6,609 nt of DNA from JACKCP01 sp034007295 (GTDB lineage Bacteria > Desulfobacterota > Desulfobacteria > Desulfobacterales > JACKCP01): the NCBI GenBank assembly GCA_034007295.1, contig JAVERC010000086.1, positions 1 through 6,609 on the forward strand, given 5' to 3'. Shown here one piece after another: positions 4,676-6,609 of the stretch (the stretch's first letter is position 1; every line of letters begins with the position of its first letter). The notes under the pieces are model-generated. The model searched no databases, had not been told where the DNA came from, and saw only the letters and a program-made list of their open reading frames with translations. The position numbers and the translations under genes are program-made.

Positions 4676-6229
4676 TTATTCTTCAAACAAAATATCATTG
4701 ACTTCCCTTTTTTCACTGTCAAATGATATGCCGCATAAAATGGTTCTTATATTTTTATTTTCCCATTTTTTAGCATATCCCTTTTCCTTAATCTGATTTA
4801 TGGCAGCATCAGCAGAAGAATTGCACTTGAACTCAATAACATAAACCTTGTCTGGAAAAATAAGTGCAAGATCAAGTCTTCCCCTTGAGTTTAAAAGTTC
4901 TGATAGGGTGTTATATCCAATTAAAGATAAGCTTAGATAAATTATTGTATGAAAATAGTTTTCATCTGCATTTTTAAAATGGGGGTAGGGGATTTCATTG
5001 AAAATTGCATTTATATTGAATTTTACTTCATCAAAGTCTTCATCCATAAAAGCAATTCCAAGCTCATCTGCAAAATTTATGGCCTTGAAGTTGTTTGACA
5101 TATCAAGCATTAAATTTTCGGTAAAAGACTTTTTAACCTCCTGGTTTGGATAAGAAAGATGCAGGCGTTCTCTGTAATAGTCTTTGATAGTCAGATAACC
5201 GGTTTGAAAAAGCATTGGAACAATTGGAAGCCTTTCAATATCAAATGTTTCCAAAAGGCTTGGACGCAGTTTTACATTTTCAATATCAGGGATGAAATAA
5301 TTGTTTTCCTTGATAAGCTCCACAAGAAATTTTGGGGTTGCTGTTGAAAACCAGTAGTTTGCAAATTCTTTGTTCTGAAGGCAATTCATAAGGGAAATGG
5401 GATTAAAAACCTTTATATCTTTTTTTGAAAAACGATATCCGTTGTAATAATATTTAAGTTTATCAAGGCATTCTTCAATACTGATTCCCATTTCTTCACA
5501 AAACTCATACAAATATTCATCAAAATATTCTTTAATTTCATCTTCGCTGTATCCAAGAAAATCTGAATATTCCCCTGACATTGTAATATCAGTAAGATTA
5601 TTCCACTTGGAAAAAATGGAAACCTTTGAAAATCTTGAAACTCCTGTGACAAATATAAATTCAAGCTTGTCTACAACATTTGCACCTTTTAAGGTGCCGA
5701 AAAAGGATTCAAGTATTTCCCTGTTTTGTATAGCAATTTTTATTTCATCTTTTGCAAGGTGGTCTATTATTGGCTTGTCGTATTCGTCTACTAAAATCAC
5801 AAGATTTTCATTATATTTTTCATATAAGGCCGTAAGTAAATTTAAAAAAAGGTTTTTTAAAAGTTTGTTTTTATCCAGGTGAATATTATGTGTTTTTCCA
5901 ATGTTTAACAGGTTTTCTTTTAAAGATTCTGTAAGATTTTCAGGGTTTGAAGTGTCTATCTCATTAAAATCAAAGGTTAACACAGGATAAGAATCAAATT
6001 CCCACTTATCCTCAATGTAAAGACTTTTGAACAATTCCTTATTTCCAGAAAAAAGCTCATAAAGGGTTGAAACAGTGAGTGACTTCCCAAATCTTCTTGG
6101 TCTTGATAAAAAATATGCACGTCCTGTTGTAAGAAGCTTGTGAATCCATTTTGTTTTATCTACGTATAAGTTTTTTTCTTCAATAATCACTTTAAATGAT
6201 GAAGTTCCAAGACCAAGTTTTTTTTTCAT
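4676..6229 (-). CDS. AAA-ATPase-like protein with C-terminal PD-(D/E)XK nuclease domain (DUF1703 type)
   Basis: 517 residues, the normal length for the family. The N-terminal AAA-ATPase-like domain (PF09820 type) has LYVDKT (21-26), a Walker A-like SRPRRFGKS (42-50), a Walker B-like LVILVDEYDKPIIDH (143-157) and FVTGVSRFSKVSIFS (193-207). The middle has YYNGYRFS (261-268). The C-terminal domain (PDDEXK_9 type) has GRLDLALIF (450-458), VIEFKCN (464-470) with the E-x-K pair at 467/469, and AINQIKEKGYAKKW (476-489), so D453, E467 and K469 form a plausible complete nuclease core. Such genes are abundant in some Bacteroidetes and Desulfobacterota genomes; their true function is not established, with defence or mobile-element roles suspected. 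The ATG at 6229 has AAGGA (6239-6243) nine bases upstream. It follows an Rpn-family gene by 15 bp, suggesting co-transcription. A run of nine A residues follows the start codon. Confidence 0.93.
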   Translation of the reverse strand: MKKKLGLGTSSFKVIIEEKNLYVDKTKWIHKLLTTGRAYFLSRPRRFGKSLTVSTLYELFSGNKELFKSLYIEDKWEFDSYPVLTFDFNEIDTSNPENLTESLKENLLNIGKTHNIHLDKNKLLKNLFLNLLTALYEKYNENLVILVDEYDKPIIDHLAKDEIKIAIQNREILESFFGTLKGANVVDKLEFIFVTGVSRFSKVSIFSKWNNLTDITMSGEYSDFLGYSEDEIKEYFDEYLYEFCEEMGISIEECLDKLKYYYNGYRFSKKDIKVFNPISLMNCLQNKEFANYWFSTATPKFLVELIKENNYFIPDIENVKLRPSLLETFDIERLPIVPMLFQTGYLTIKDYYRERLHLSYPNQEVKKSFTENLMLDMSNNFKAINFADELGIAFMDEDFDEVKFNINAIFNEIPYPHFKNADENYFHTIIYLSLSLIGYNTLSELLNSRGRLDLALIFPDKVYVIEFKCNSSADAAINQIKEKGYAKKWENKNIRTILCGISFDSEKREVNDILFEE

Positions 6230-6238
6230 GATATTTTT

Positions 6239-6243
6239 TCCTT
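6239..6243 (-). promoter_or_regulatory. Ribosome binding site of the AAA-ATPase-like gene
   Basis: The minus strand reads AAGGA nine bases before the ATG at 6227-6229, within the 15-bp gap after the Rpn stop codon. It confirms the start and supports translation from a shared message. Confidence 0.65.
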
Positions 6244-6244
6244 A

Positions 6245-6609
6245 TCAGGACTCAAGAAAAACAGCTTCCTTAAAATCCTCAATGGAATTGGTCTCATTAA
6301 GTTTTTTTTCAAGTTTAGCCAGAACATCTGCTTCATAAATATTTTTAATCATGGAAACAACTATTTTAGTTTCACTGCTTTGTCCAAATTTGTCAAAAAC
6401 TGCCAGTACCAGTCCTATTCCCTGTTGCATGGCTTCCTGTCGGCCTTCCTGCCTGCCTTCTAACCGGCCTTCCTGCCAACCCTCCTGCCTCAATCTTTCA
6501 GCAATAGTCATAACCATATCCCCCTTATTTTGATCTACAGCATTTGAAACTATAGATTTTAAATCATTAATTTCAAGATCATCTGTGTTACTGAGTAAAT
6601 ATCTTATCA
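6245..6609 (-). CDS. Rpn-family nuclease, C-terminal 120 residues; gene continues past the right edge
   Basis: The frame is open from the window edge to the TGA at 6245-6247. An ATG at 6517 exists but is internal: the codons before it read IRYLLSNTDDLEINDL and continue into VMTIAERLRQEG, the usual C-terminal half of Rpn (YhgA-like) proteins. Next comes the family's charged repeat tract, WQEGRLEGRQEGRQEAMQQG, then a helical tail ending EAVFLES. The catalytic N-terminal domain is outside the window, so activity cannot be judged. The tract is encoded by imperfect 12-bp DNA repeats (about 6420-6490), unusually GC-rich here. It is probably the first visible gene of an operon with the AAA-ATPase-like gene. 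No overlap of sequence exists with the Rpn fragments on the left, so I cannot say whether they are close paralogues. Confidence 0.88.
   Translation of the reverse strand, partial: IRYLLSNTDDLEINDLKSIVSNAVDQNKGDMVMTIAERLRQEGWQEGRLEGRQEGRQEAMQQGIGLVLAVFDKFGQSSETKIVVSMIKNIYEADVLAKLEKKLNETNSIEDFKEAVFLES

Noticed and set aside
4655..4680. Bidirectional terminator between the convergent genes
   Set aside because: The 14-bp gap is AT-rich but shows no stem of useful length or GC content.
5607..5882. Plus-strand open frame of 91 codons inside the AAA-ATPase-like gene
   Set aside because: It is antisense to a well-supported coding region with intact motifs and shows no recognisable domain or ribosome site.

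Overview
The window is AT-rich bacterial DNA. It holds two unrelated intact long genes on its right two thirds and a mobile, decaying accessory patch on its left third. Rpn-family nuclease genes, an AAA-ATPase-like/PD-(D/E)XK gene, a DUF4160/DUF2442 pair and a small inverted-repeat element together resemble the repeat-rich, low-GC genomes of Desulfobacterota such as Desulfonema-like or magnetotactic multicellular relatives. That placement is a guess from gene content; no rRNA or marker gene is present to fix the taxon.

Left patch (1-1692). Two near-identical 194-bp direct repeats (1-194 and 1469-1662, six mismatches) each carry the first codons of an Rpn-family nuclease gene on the minus strand plus its upstream DNA. 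Both end in small arrays of a GGTGTC-type motif. Between them lie a compact minus-strand pair, DUF4160 then DUF2442, each with a clear Shine-Dalgarno sequence and with higher GC than the long genes, and a broken Rpn gene (927-1545). The break is readable: a 197-bp element with imperfect terminal inverted repeats (1167-1363) sits between two copies of TAAAA, and removing it with one TAAAA restores the Rpn frame exactly. The Rpn copy has also lost its 3' part.

Spacer (1693-1967). No gene is seen, apart from a possible 25-codon remnant and a weak promoter candidate.

Right part. A plus-strand gene (1968-4661) encodes an 897-residue membrane protein with an N-terminal polytopic GT-C-glycosyltransferase-like half and a C-terminal solenoid of 13 TPR repeats of exactly 34 residues. 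It converges, with a 14-bp gap, on a minus-strand pair: the C-terminal part of another Rpn-family nuclease gene entering from the right edge (6245 to beyond 6609), then, 15 bp downstream, a 517-residue AAA-ATPase-like/PD-(D/E)XK protein (4676-6229). These two look like an operon whose promoter is outside the window. No convincing rho-independent terminator, tRNA, rRNA or CRISPR array was found.

The TPR membrane protein has no visible functional link to the nuclease-type genes around it. The most informative story is the layered accessory history on the left: duplication of an Rpn 5' region, presence of a TA-like pair between the copies, loss of one Rpn 3' end, and insertion of a non-autonomous element.
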